Of a stretch of DNA of 64,000 bases, positions 18,109 through 26,433 are shown piece after piece. Source of the stretch: Lysobacter_L cavernae (GTDB lineage: Bacteria; Pseudomonadota; Gammaproteobacteria; Xanthomonadales; Xanthomonadaceae); assembly GCF_042648505.1 (NCBI RefSeq), contig NZ_JBHRXK010000001.1:930001-994000 (forward strand), in the 5' to 3' direction. The notes below the pieces were generated by a model. That model saw only the letters and a program-made list of their open reading frames with translations. It was not told the DNA's origin and searched no databases. The position numbers and the translations under genes were made by a program. How positions within the stretch are numbered: the stretch's first letter is position 1; every line of letters begins with the position of its first letter.

Positions 18109-19340
18109 ACGCCTCGCTCGACACCGCCATCGACTGGGCCCAGGTCCGCGCCGACTTCCCATTGCTGACCCGCCAGGTCCACGGCAAGCAGCTGATCTAC
18201 TTCGACTCGGCCAACACCGGGCAGAAGCCGGAGTCGGTGATCGCCGCAGTCGACGATTTCTATCGCCATCACAATGCCAACGTCAGCCGCGCCGTGCACG
18301 CGCTGGGTACCGAAGCCACGGACGCCTACGAAGGCGCGCGCAACAAGCTGGCGAAGTTCCTCAACGTGCGCGGCGACGAGCTGGTGCTGTGCAGCGGCAC
18401 CACCTTCGCGCTCAACCTGGTCGCTTATTCATGGGCGCTGCCGCGGTTGCAGCCGGGCGATGCCATCGTGCTGACGCGCATGGAACATCACGCCAACATC
18501 GTGCCGTGGCAGTTGGTGGCGCAGCGCACCGGCGCGACGATCAAAGTCGCCGAACTCAACGAGCGCGGCGAGCTCGATCTGCCGCAGTTGTATTCGTTGC
18601 TCACCGCCGAAGTGAAGCTGCTGTCGCTGACCCACGTCTCGAACGTGCTCGGTACCGTCAACCCGGTGCGCGAGATCTGCCGCGAGGCCCGCAAGCGTGG
18701 CATTGTCACTGCCGTCGACGGTTCGCAGGCAGCGCCGCATCGCGCGCTTGATATCAGCGCCATCGGCTGCGACTTCTACGCCATCACCGGCCACAAGATG
18801 AGCGGCCCGACCGGCACCGGCGCGCTGTGGGCGCGGCGCGAGCACCTGGCCGCAATGCCGCCGTTCATCGGCGGTGGCGAGATGATCAAGGAGGTACGCT
18901 TCGAAGGCACCGTCTTCAACGACCCGCCGCACAAGTTCGAGGCTGGCACTCCCAACATCGCCGGCTTCATCGGTCTCGGCGCGGCTGTGGATTACCTGTC
19001 CGCCCTGGGCATGCATCACGTCGAGGCGCGCGAGCAGGCCCTGCTGGCGCACGCCACCGAGGAACTGTCGAAAGTCGAAGGCCTGCGCATCTTCGGCCGT
19101 CCCGCTGACAAGGCGGCGGTGATCAGCTTCCTGGTCGAGGGCGCGCATGCGCACGACCTGGCGACCTTGCTCGACCTGGAGGGCGTGGCGATCCGTTCCG
19201 GCCATCACTGCGCGCACCCGCTAATGCAACACTTCGGTGTGCCGGCCACCTGCCGCGCCTCGCTGGCTTTCTACAACACGCACGACGAGGTCGAGGCCTT
19301 CGTTGCGGCCCTGCGCAAGGTTCGTAAACTGCTGGCATGA
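18105..19340 (+). CDS. sufS: Cysteine desulfurase SufS
   Basis: A 411-residue PLP-dependent group II cysteine desulfurase that takes sulfur from cysteine as a persulfide. K231 in ITGHKMSGPTGTG binds PLP, and the active-site cysteine is C369 in RSGHHCAHP. MEHHANIVPW and the surrounding residues fit SufS rather than IscS. The expected sulfur-transfer partner SufE or SufU is not in this operon. It overlaps sufD upstream and the GNAT gene downstream by four bases each. Confidence 0.97.
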   Translation: MNASLDTAIDWAQVRADFPLLTRQVHGKQLIYFDSANTGQKPESVIAAVDDFYRHHNANVSRAVHALGTEATDAYEGARNKLAKFLNVRGDELVLCSGTTFALNLVAYSWALPRLQPGDAIVLTRMEHHANIVPWQLVAQRTGATIKVAELNERGELDLPQLYSLLTAEVKLLSLTHVSNVLGTVNPVREICREARKRGIVTAVDGSQAAPHRALDISAIGCDFYAITGHKMSGPTGTGALWARREHLAAMPPFIGGGEMIKEVRFEGTVFNDPPHKFEAGTPNIAGFIGLGAAVDYLSALGMHHVEAREQALLAHATEELSKVEGLRIFGRPADKAAVISFLVEGAHAHDLATLLDLEGVAIRSGHHCAHPLMQHFGVPATCRASLAFYNTHDEVEAFVAALRKVRKLLA

Positions 19341-19903
19341 GCACACCGATCGAATCGGCCAGCGCGCCGCCCATCCAGTTCCGCAACGCCACCCACGCCG
19401 ATATCGACGCGTTGGTGGCACTGGTCGAATCGGCCTACCGCGGCGATGTCAGCAAGCAGGGATGGACCACCGAGGCCGACCTGCTCGGCGGCCGCCGCAC
19501 CGGTGCCGACGACATCCAGGCCTGCATCGATCGCCCGCACAGCGTGATCCTGCTGGCCGAGCGCAGTGGCGCCGATGGCCATGGCGAACTGCTCGCCTGT
19601 GCCCATATCGCGATCGAAGACGGCGCCGGCTATTTCGGCATGTTCTCGGTGCGCCCGACCCAGCAAGGCGGTGGCATCGGCAAGATCGTCCTCGCGCGGG
19701 CCGAGTGCATCGCACACGAGGACTGGGGCCTGGCGGCGATGCGCATGACCGTGATCGACGTGCGCGAGGAACTGATTGCGTTCTACGAGCGCCGCGGCTA
19801 CCACCGCACCGGCATCAAGAAGCCCTTCCCTTATGGTGACGAGCGCTTCGGCCAACCCAAGCGCGATGACCTGCAGTTCGAGGTGTTGGAGAAGGCGCTG
19901 TGA
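19337..19903 (+). CDS. GNAT family N-acetyltransferase in the suf operon
   Basis: A 188-residue acyl-CoA-dependent acyltransferase of the GNAT fold. The acyl-CoA loop is about residues 114-122 (PTQQGGGIGK), preceded by the beta-strand YFGMFSVRP, and FYERRGYHRTGIKKPFPYG completes the fold. The substrate is unknown. The four-base overlap with sufS and with the next gene shows it is part of the suf transcript, so a link to Fe-S assembly, thiols or a neighbouring protein is possible but unproven. Confidence 0.88.
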   Translation: MSTPIESASAPPIQFRNATHADIDALVALVESAYRGDVSKQGWTTEADLLGGRRTGADDIQACIDRPHSVILLAERSGADGHGELLACAHIAIEDGAGYFGMFSVRPTQQGGGIGKIVLARAECIAHEDWGLAAMRMTVIDVREELIAFYERRGYHRTGIKKPFPYGDERFGQPKRDDLQFEVLEKAL

Positions 19904-20226
19904 ACGAGGCCTGGGTTTTCGTCTGCGCCACCTCGCAGCTGTTGCCCGGCGAATCGACCGTGGCCTGGGACGGCGACACGCCGATCCTGGTGGTCAACTA
20001 CGACGGCGACTACTACGCCCTCGAGGACAAGTGCTCGCACGAGGACTACGAGCTCTCGGCCGGCACCTACGACGGCGAGGAAGCCACCGTCGAATGCGTG
20101 CTGCACGGCGCCAGGTTCGACGTGCGCGACGGCCGCCCGCTGTGTGCGCCGGCCTACGAGCCGGTGCCCCGTTTTCCGGTCAAGGTCGAAGACGGCGGCG
20201 TCTGGACCCGCGACGACCGCACTTGA
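19900..20226 (+). CDS. Rieske [2Fe-2S] protein (ferredoxin type)
   Basis: A 108-residue soluble Rieske protein. The cluster ligands are C45/H47 (KCSHEDYEL) and C66/H69 (ECVLHGARFDVRDG), the pattern of ferredoxin subunits of dioxygenases and NirD-like proteins. It starts with GTG overlapping the GNAT stop. It may be an electron carrier, or a client or helper of the Suf machinery; no oxygenase gene is nearby. It is the last gene of the suf unit, with about 180 bases before the receptor gene. Confidence 0.92.
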   Translation: MNEAWVFVCATSQLLPGESTVAWDGDTPILVVNYDGDYYALEDKCSHEDYELSAGTYDGEEATVECVLHGARFDVRDGRPLCAPAYEPVPRFPVKVEDGGVWTRDDRT

Positions 20227-20330
20227 TCCGCTTCTAGAAGGCTCTTCAAGGAATTCCTGATCGTTCCTGTGACCGGCCCCGGCTTTGCCGGGATGGTCAG
20301 CCAGCCCGATCGCGTCCGGCTCTCGTTGAA

Positions 20331-20349
20331 AATGCGAATCGATCTCATT
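20331..20349 (+). promoter_or_regulatory. Putative Fur box
   Basis: AATGCGAATCGATCTCATT is a 19-base imperfect palindrome that differs from the common Fur-site form AATGAGAATCATTCTCATT at three positions. It lies 57 bases before the ATG of a siderophore receptor, a position suiting repression by iron-loaded Fur. Confidence 0.75.
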
Positions 20350-20405
20350 AACATTGCTGATTGAAGCGGCCGCCGGCCGCACCAATGCTCTGTTTCGGGG
20401 ATTCC

Positions 20406-22742
20406 ATGGCCAACAGGAAGTTTGTCGTCTCGCCGCTCGCCGGCGCCCTTGCCCTCATCCTCAGCGCGACCGTGCTGGCCGACCCGGTCGGTGAGCCGAT
20501 GCAGGCCACCGACCTGGACAAGGTCGAAGTCCACGGCCAGCACGTCGAGAAGCCCAGCTCGGTGAAGTACACCGAGCCGCTGCTGGACACGCCGCAGACG
20601 ATCACCGTGGTCACCAAGGACGTGATGGACGAGCAGGGCCTGCTGTCGCTGCGCGACGTGCTGAGCACCCTGCCCGGCATCACCTTCGGTGCCGGCGAAG
20701 GCGGCGGCGGCTACGGCGACAGCATCACCCTGCGCGGCTTCAACGCCAACAGCGACATCACCTCCGACAGCGTGCGCGACAGCGCCCAGTACAGCCGCAC
20801 CGACACCTTCAACACCGAGGCACTGGAGCTGATCAACGGCGCCAACTCGGTGTACTCGGGTGCCGGCTCGGTTGGCGGCAACATCAACCTGGTCAGCAAG
20901 GCCGCGCGCGAAGGCGACTTCACCGTGCTGCAGGCCGGTGTCGGCACCGACAGCTACGGCCGCATCACCGTCGACAGCAATACCGACTTCGACAACGGCA
21001 CGGCGTTCCGCATCAGCGCGATGGCGCACCAGAACGACGCCCCGGGTCGCGACTACGAGAATTTCGAACGTTGGGGCATCGCTCCGTCGGTGGCGTTCGG
21101 CCTGGGCTCCGACACCCGCTTCACGTTGAGCTATTTCCACCAGAGCGACGACAACATTCCGCAGTACGGCGTGCCGTATTTCAGCACTTTTGGTGGGCCG
21201 CTGCCGGGCGTCGACCCGAGCAACTACTACGGTTACCACAACATCGACCAGCAGGAGATCGATGTCGACATGCTGACCGGCGTGTTCGAGCACGACTTCA
21301 GCGACCGCACGACGCTGCGCAGCCTGGCGCGCTTCCAGCAGGTCGACCAGCTCAGCATCGTCGACGCCCCGCAGGGTACCTGGTGCCTGGACAGCGGCAT
21401 CAACCCGGCTACCGGCGCGCCGTGCGCGCGCGGCGCCGTGCCGGGCACCGGCCTGATCACGGCGACCGGTCCACATGGCCATTCCCGCGATACCCGCAAC
21501 GCCATCGCGATCAGCCAGACCGACCTGACCACGCGCTTCAATACCGGCACGGTCGAGCATGCGCTGGTCGCCGGCGTGTCGTTCTCGCACGAAACCTTCA
21601 ACCTCGACAGCGGCGCCGTCCTGCGCACCGCCAATGGAACGCCGGCGATATTGCCGCCAGTCAGCATCGCCGACCCGGACTCGTTCTACACCGGCCCGCG
21701 CAATTTCTTCCTGACCGGTCGCAGCGAAGGCACCCTGGACAACCAGGCGGTCTACGTCTTCGACACGCTCAAGTTCAACGAGCAGTGGATGCTCAACCTC
21801 GGTGCGCGCTACGAGCACAACGAGGGCGACAGCGTCAGTTGGAACGTCAAGACCTTCAGCGCCGCGCCGGGAGCCGATAACAGCAACATCGGCACGGTCC
21901 TCGGCCGCGCGCCCGTGGCCACCAACGAGGACGACCTGTTCTCCTACCGCGCCGGCCTGGTGTTCAAGCCGGCCGAGAACGGCTCGATCTACCTGTCGTA
22001 CGCCAACAGCAAGACGCCGTCGAAGGCCTCGGTCAACGGTTCGTGCACGCTCACCAGCACCACCGGCACCGCCAACTGCAGCGCCGACCCGGAATCGGCG
22101 GTCAACATCGAGCTGGGCACCAAGTGGGACGTGCTGGACAACCTGGCCGTGACCGCCGCGGTGTTCCGCAACGACCGCGAGAACTACAAGGTGTCCGACC
22201 CGGGCAATCCGGCCAACCCGTCCGGCGAGCAGCAGCTCGACGGCGAGGCGCGCGTGGATGGCGTGTCGCTGGGCGTGGCCGGCCACATCACCCACGCCTG
22301 GTCGGTCTTTGCCAACGTGACCTACCTCGACAGCAAGGTCCTGCAGGGCGTGTCCGATAACTGCCTGGCCAATCCGAGCGCCGCCTGCGGCAACACGCCG
22401 GCCAACCCGGACCCGCTCGAGGGCCGGCCGATCAGCGGCACGCCGGAACGCGCGGGCAGCCTGTGGACCACCTACGACTGGAACCGTTGGAGCTTCGGCT
22501 ACGGCATCACCTATCAGAGCGGCTACGCGTACTACACCGGCACCGGCTCCAATGCCGGCGACATCAAGGGCTACACCAGCCACCGCGCGATGGTCGGCTA
22601 CGAGATCAGCGATCGCCTCAGCCTGCAGCTCAACGCCAACAACCTGTTCGACAAGGAGTACTACATCCGCGTGCGCAACAACGGCTGGGCGACACCGGGC
22701 GATGCCCGCTCGGTGGTGCTGAGCGCCGCCTACAGGTTCTAA
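20406..22742 (+). CDS. TonB-dependent siderophore receptor (Fiu/PiuA type)
   Basis: A 778-residue outer-membrane receptor that imports ferric siderophores using TonB energy. The signal peptide ends near residue 21 (ATVLA-D). The plug domain includes TPQTITVVTKDVMDEQGLLSLRDVLSTLPGI, the segment ITLRGF, and ANSVYSGAGSVGGNINLVSK. A 22-strand barrel follows with the C-terminal YYIRV...VVLSAAYRF ending in Phe. Overall it resembles catecholate receptors Fiu/PiuA, supported by the PiuC-like gene directly downstream. The first ATG after the Fur box that begins a signal peptide (20406) is the start. Confidence 0.93.
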   Translation: MANRKFVVSPLAGALALILSATVLADPVGEPMQATDLDKVEVHGQHVEKPSSVKYTEPLLDTPQTITVVTKDVMDEQGLLSLRDVLSTLPGITFGAGEGGGGYGDSITLRGFNANSDITSDSVRDSAQYSRTDTFNTEALELINGANSVYSGAGSVGGNINLVSKAAREGDFTVLQAGVGTDSYGRITVDSNTDFDNGTAFRISAMAHQNDAPGRDYENFERWGIAPSVAFGLGSDTRFTLSYFHQSDDNIPQYGVPYFSTFGGPLPGVDPSNYYGYHNIDQQEIDVDMLTGVFEHDFSDRTTLRSLARFQQVDQLSIVDAPQGTWCLDSGINPATGAPCARGAVPGTGLITATGPHGHSRDTRNAIAISQTDLTTRFNTGTVEHALVAGVSFSHETFNLDSGAVLRTANGTPAILPPVSIADPDSFYTGPRNFFLTGRSEGTLDNQAVYVFDTLKFNEQWMLNLGARYEHNEGDSVSWNVKTFSAAPGADNSNIGTVLGRAPVATNEDDLFSYRAGLVFKPAENGSIYLSYANSKTPSKASVNGSCTLTSTTGTANCSADPESAVNIELGTKWDVLDNLAVTAAVFRNDRENYKVSDPGNPANPSGEQQLDGEARVDGVSLGVAGHITHAWSVFANVTYLDSKVLQGVSDNCLANPSAACGNTPANPDPLEGRPISGTPERAGSLWTTYDWNRWSFGYGITYQSGYAYYTGTGSNAGDIKGYTSHRAMVGYEISDRLSLQLNANNLFDKEYYIRVRNNGWATPGDARSVVLSAAYRF

Positions 22743-22801
22743 TCCGGACTCCGCCGTCCACGCGCCGCCCGCTCCGCCGGGCGGCGCACCGAGAGAAGAC
22801 G

Positions 22802-23392
22802 ATGCTGCTGCAGGTACCGCAAGTCCTCACCGCCGACCAGGTCGCGCATTGCCGCGAGCGGCTGGCGCAGGCCGCCTGGACCGATGGCCGGATCACCGCC
22901 GGCCACCAGTCGGCCCTGGCCAAGGACAACGCGCAGTTGCCGGAAAACGACCCGGTCGCGCGCGAGCTGGGTGCGCTGATCCTCGATGCGTTGGCGCGCA
23001 ACACCACGTTCTTCTCGGCAGCGCTGCCGCAACGCATCTACCCGCCGTTGTTCAACCGCTACGGCGGCGGCCAGTCGTTCGGCTTCCACGTCGACAACGC
23101 GGTGCGCTACGACCGCAGCCGCGGCGGCGCCGAGGCGATCCGCACCGACCTTTCGGCGACCTTGTTCCTGAGTGCGCCGGAAGACTACGACGGTGGCGAG
23201 CTGATCATCGAGGACACCTACGGCGCGCAACGGGTCAAGCTGGCCGCCGGCGACCTGCTCCTCTACCCCGGCACCAGCCTGCACAAGGTCACGCCGGTCA
23301 CGCGCGGCGAGCGCGTCGCGTCGTTCTTCTGGATCCAGAGTCTGCTGCGCGAGGTGTACCACAACCTGCTGCGGCGCTGGGCCGAGACCTGA
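22802..23392 (+). CDS. PKHD-type Fe(II)/2-oxoglutarate dioxygenase (PiuC/YbiX)
   Basis: A 196-residue PKHD hydroxylase. The iron ligands are H98 and D100 (FGFHVDNAVRY) and the His of SLHKVTPVTRGERVASFFW, whose Arg would bind 2-oxoglutarate. Homologues YbiX and PiuC sit beside Fiu/PiuA receptors and are linked to iron-siderophore uptake, though their substrate is unsettled. Members usually run to about 225 residues with a further C-terminal helical part; this one ends at RRWAET, about 30 residues short. AGAAGA precedes the ATG. Confidence 0.92.
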   Translation: MLLQVPQVLTADQVAHCRERLAQAAWTDGRITAGHQSALAKDNAQLPENDPVARELGALILDALARNTTFFSAALPQRIYPPLFNRYGGGQSFGFHVDNAVRYDRSRGGAEAIRTDLSATLFLSAPEDYDGGELIIEDTYGAQRVKLAAGDLLLYPGTSLHKVTPVTRGERVASFFWIQSLLREVYHNLLRRWAET

Positions 23393-23406
23393 TCGGACCG
23401 CATCGC

Positions 23407-24051
23407 ATGGCCCCCGCCTCTTCCTCCACCGATATCGCCAGCCGCCAGCAACGCCGCGGTTTCTGGCTGCGCACACTACACCACTGGCACTGGATCAGCT
23501 CGGCGATCTGCCTGGTCGGCATGCTGGTGTTCGCCGCCACCGGCATCACGCTCAACCATTCGGCGGCGATCGAGGCCAAGCCGGTGGTGATCAACGAAAC
23601 CGCGCAAGTGCCCGCGTCCGTGCTGCGCGCGCTCGGCAAGCGCGAGGAAGGCAACGCACCGCTGCCCGGCACGGTCAGCGCGTGGCTCAACGACGAGCTC
23701 GCGGTGTCGATCGGTTCGCAGGCAGCGGAATGGTCGGCCGACGAGATTTATCTGTCGCTGCCGCGTCCGGGCGGCGACGCCTGGCTCAGCATCGACCGCT
23801 CCAGCGGCGCGGTCGAATACGAAAGCACTTCGCGCGGCGCCATCGCCTACCTCAACGACCTGCACAAGGGCCGCAACGCCGGCGCCGCCTGGCGCTGGTT
23901 CATCGACGTGTTCGCCGTGGCCTGCCTGGTGTTCTGCATCACCGGGCTGTTCCTGCTGCAGATGCACGCGCGCCAGCGGCGCATGACCTGGCCCTACGTT
24001 GGCCTGGGCCTGGTGCTGCCGGTGCTGCTGGTACTGATCTTCATTCATTGA
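23407..24051 (+). CDS. PepSY-associated membrane protein
   Basis: A 214-residue inner-membrane protein with helices at about 29-49, 164-184 and 195-214 and a periplasmic PepSY-like domain between the first two. Histidines cluster at the membrane edges (LHHWHW at 24-29, NH at 50-51, and H in LNDLHKGRNAG), as in PepSY proteins thought to bind haem or pass electrons. It is 14 bases after the dioxygenase gene. Within an operon that also holds ApbE and a flavin reductase, it is a good candidate for the membrane step of an electron path to the periplasm. Confidence 0.85.
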   Translation: MAPASSSTDIASRQQRRGFWLRTLHHWHWISSAICLVGMLVFAATGITLNHSAAIEAKPVVINETAQVPASVLRALGKREEGNAPLPGTVSAWLNDELAVSIGSQAAEWSADEIYLSLPRPGGDAWLSIDRSSGAVEYESTSRGAIAYLNDLHKGRNAGAAWRWFIDVFAVACLVFCITGLFLLQMHARQRRMTWPYVGLGLVLPVLLVLIFIH

Positions 24052-24082
24052 CTCCCATCGAAACGACGCTCCGGAGACCCCC

Positions 24083-24592
24083 ATGCGTGTGCAACTGACC
24101 ATCGCCCTGAGCGGCCTGCTGGCCCTGCCGGCCTATTCGGCCGAGATCAACCTCAACCTGCAGATCCCGCAGCTCAACGTCGCCGAGTACCACCGCCCGT
24201 ACGTGGCGATCTGGGTCGAGGGTGCCGATCAGAAGGCGCTGGCCAACCTGGCCGTGTGGTACCAGCAGAAGTCGACAGCCGAAGGCCACGGCACCAAGTG
24301 GCTGCCCGACCTGCGCCAGTGGTGGCGCCGCAGCGGCCGCACGCTGAAGGTGCCGGTCGACGGCGTCACCGGCCCGACCCGTCCGGTTGGCCAGCACGCG
24401 CTGAAGTTCACCGACCGGCATCCGGAACTGGCCAAGCTGCCGGCCGGTGACTACACCCTGGTCGTGGAAGCCGCGCGCGAAGTCGGCGGCCGCGAACTGC
24501 TGAAGATCCCGCTCAAGTGGGGCGGCGCCGGCAGCGGACGTGCCCAGGGCACCAGTGAACTCGGCCTGGTCACGCTGGCCAGCAAGCCCTGA
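24083..24592 (+). CDS. DUF2271 exported protein
   Basis: A 169-residue periplasmic protein. The signal peptide MRVQLTIALSGLLALPAYSA ends before E. The mature domain contains YHRPYVAIWVEG and WLPDLRQWWRRSGR, both characteristic of DUF2271, and a predicted all-beta fold. The function is unknown. In many proteobacteria this family is found next to DUF4198, PepSY and ApbE genes in iron-regulated clusters, as here, which suggests a structural or cofactor role in an envelope redox complex. Confidence 0.88.
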   Translation: MRVQLTIALSGLLALPAYSAEINLNLQIPQLNVAEYHRPYVAIWVEGADQKALANLAVWYQQKSTAEGHGTKWLPDLRQWWRRSGRTLKVPVDGVTGPTRPVGQHALKFTDRHPELAKLPAGDYTLVVEAAREVGGRELLKIPLKWGGAGSGRAQGTSELGLVTLASKP

Positions 24593-24632
24593 CCCCTCTC
24601 TTACCTAACGCCCCCCTCATCGGAGCTCCACC

Positions 24633-25442
24633 ATGAAACCTTCCCTCAAGCTCGCCGCGCTGACCCTGGCGCTGTCCCTGCCGTTCGCCGCCCAGGCCCA
24701 CAAGGCCTGGCTGCAGCCGTCACAGACCGTGCTGGCCGGCAACAACCCGTGGGTGACCGTCGATGCGGCGGTGTCCAATGACCTGTTCTACTTCAACCAC
24801 GTGCCGCTGAAGACCGACAACCTGCGCATCACCGCGCCCGACGGCAGTGCGGTCACTCCCCAGAACAGCGCCACCGGCAAGTACCGCACGGTGTTTGACG
24901 TCGAGCTCAAGCAGACCGGCACCTACAAGATTGGCGTGGTCAACAACTACGTCACCGGCAGCTGGGAAGAGAACGGCCAGCCCAAGCGCTGGCGCGGCAC
25001 CGAGGCAACCTTCGCCACGGAGGTGCCGAAGAACGCCAAGAACCTGCAAGTGGCCCAGTCGGTGAGCCGCGTGGAGACCTATGTCACCAACGGCTCGCCC
25101 AGCGAGGCCGCGCTCAAGTCCAGCGGCGTGGGCCTGGAGCTGGTGCCGGTGACGCATCCCAACGACCTGTTCGCCGGTGAGGAAGCGAAGTTCCGCTTCC
25201 AGATCGACGGCAAGCCGGCGGCGAACCTGGACATCGAGATCGTCCGCGGCGGTACGCGCTACCGCAACGCGCAGGACGAGATAAAGGTGAAGACGAATGC
25301 CAGCGGCGAGTTCAGCGTGACCTGGCCGGAAGCCGGCATGTACTGGCTGGAAGCCAACACCGAGGACCACAAGACCACGGTGAAACAGGCCAAGCAGCGC
25401 CGCCTGGGCTACGTCGCCACGCTGGAAGTGTTGCCGCAGTAA
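24633..25442 (+). CDS. DUF4198 exported protein, possible metal site at the mature N-terminus
   Basis: A 269-residue periplasmic protein. The signal peptide MKPSLKLAALTLALSLPFAAQA should be cut at AQA-H, leaving His as residue 1 of the mature chain (HKAWLQPSQT). A free N-terminal His is what CopC-type and other histidine-brace proteins use to bind copper. Beta-sandwich segments follow (FDVELKQTGTYKIGVVNN, ELVPVTHPNDLFAGEEAKFRF, ASGEFSVTWPEAGMYWLEA). It is 40 bases after DUF2271. Metal binding is inference from the N-terminus; the family has no settled function. Confidence 0.88.
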   Translation: MKPSLKLAALTLALSLPFAAQAHKAWLQPSQTVLAGNNPWVTVDAAVSNDLFYFNHVPLKTDNLRITAPDGSAVTPQNSATGKYRTVFDVELKQTGTYKIGVVNNYVTGSWEENGQPKRWRGTEATFATEVPKNAKNLQVAQSVSRVETYVTNGSPSEAALKSSGVGLELVPVTHPNDLFAGEEAKFRFQIDGKPAANLDIEIVRGGTRYRNAQDEIKVKTNASGEFSVTWPEAGMYWLEANTEDHKTTVKQAKQRRLGYVATLEVLPQ

Positions 25443-25455
25443 TCCGGTCGCCGCG

Positions 25456-26433
25456 TTGTCCGCTCCTGCCTCCATCGCATTGCCCGCCGCCATCGACACG
25501 ATCGGCGGGCAGACCATGGGCACGACCTGGTCGGTGAAGCTGGCCGTGCCGCGCTCCACCGACCTGCACGCGCTGCACGCCGAGGTGCAGGCGCAGCTCG
25601 GCGCCGTGGTGGCGCAGATGAGCAACTGGGAGGCGGACTCGGACCTGAGCCGTTACAACACCGCGTCCGCCGGCAGCTGGCAGGTGCTGCCGGGCGGTTT
25701 CTGGACGGTACTGTGTTGCGCGCTTGACATCGCGCGCGACAGCGACGGCGCCTACGACCCCACCGTCGGCCCACTGGTCGACGCCTGGGGCTTTGGTCCG
25801 TCCGGGCGCGGCACGCCGCCCCAGGCCGACGCCATCGCGGCCGCGCGTGAATGCGTCGGCTGGCGTCGCATCGAACTCGACACCGCATCACGCCGGGTGC
25901 TGCAACCCGGCGGCACGCACCTCGACCTGTGCGCGATCGCCAAGGGCCATGCGGTGGATGCCGTGGCCTCGCATCTGAAATCACGCGGCGTCGCCGCCGC
26001 GCTGGTCGAAGTCGGCGGCGAGCTGTACGGCTACGGCCGCAAGCCCGATGGCACGCCGTGGCGCGTGATCGTCGAAGCCTGGTCCGGCGACGAATACGAC
26101 GACAGCGAGCCGCGCGTGCTGGCGCTGGATGGCCACGCCGTGGCGACGTCCGGCGACCGCTGGCATCGCTACGAGCACGACGGCCGGCAGTACAGCCATA
26201 CCCTCGACCCGCGCACGGGCACGCCGGTGCGCGATGCGCCGGCGGCGGTCACTGTCATCGCCCGCGACGCCATGCACGCCGACGGCTGGGCCACCGCCTT
26301 GACCGTGCTCGGCAGCGACGCCGGCTACGACTTCGCCTGCGCGCGGGGACTGGCCGCGCGCTTCGTCGACACGCGTGGTGACGGCCGTGGCGAACGCATG
26401 ACACCGGCCTTCATCGCCCTGCTCGCCCCATGA
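25456..26433 (+). CDS. apbE: FAD:protein FMN transferase (ApbE)
   Basis: A 325-residue ApbE. It attaches FMN from FAD to Thr/Ser of target flavoproteins. Motifs are GGQTMGTTWSVKL, NNWE-like MSNWEADSDLSRYN, YDPTVGPLVDAWGFG, LDLCAIAKGHAVD, EVGGELYGYGRKP and YSHTLDPRTGTPV. The best start is TTG at 25456, which gives no signal peptide or lipobox, unlike most ApbE proteins, which work in the periplasm; this copy may act in the cytoplasm or its export signal may be missing. LDLCAIAKG has Cys where Gly is usual. It overlaps the next gene by four bases. Confidence 0.93.
   Translation: MSAPASIALPAAIDTIGGQTMGTTWSVKLAVPRSTDLHALHAEVQAQLGAVVAQMSNWEADSDLSRYNTASAGSWQVLPGGFWTVLCCALDIARDSDGAYDPTVGPLVDAWGFGPSGRGTPPQADAIAAARECVGWRRIELDTASRRVLQPGGTHLDLCAIAKGHAVDAVASHLKSRGVAAALVEVGGELYGYGRKPDGTPWRVIVEAWSGDEYDDSEPRVLALDGHAVATSGDRWHRYEHDGRQYSHTLDPRTGTPVRDAPAAVTVIARDAMHADGWATALTVLGSDAGYDFACARGLAARFVDTRGDGRGERMTPAFIALLAP

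Noticed and set aside
20154..22583. 809-codon open frame on the minus strand
   Set aside because: It is antisense to the TonB-dependent receptor; composition is repetitive Val/Gly/Ala/Arg with no family match, as expected from the GC-rich codon bias of the real gene.
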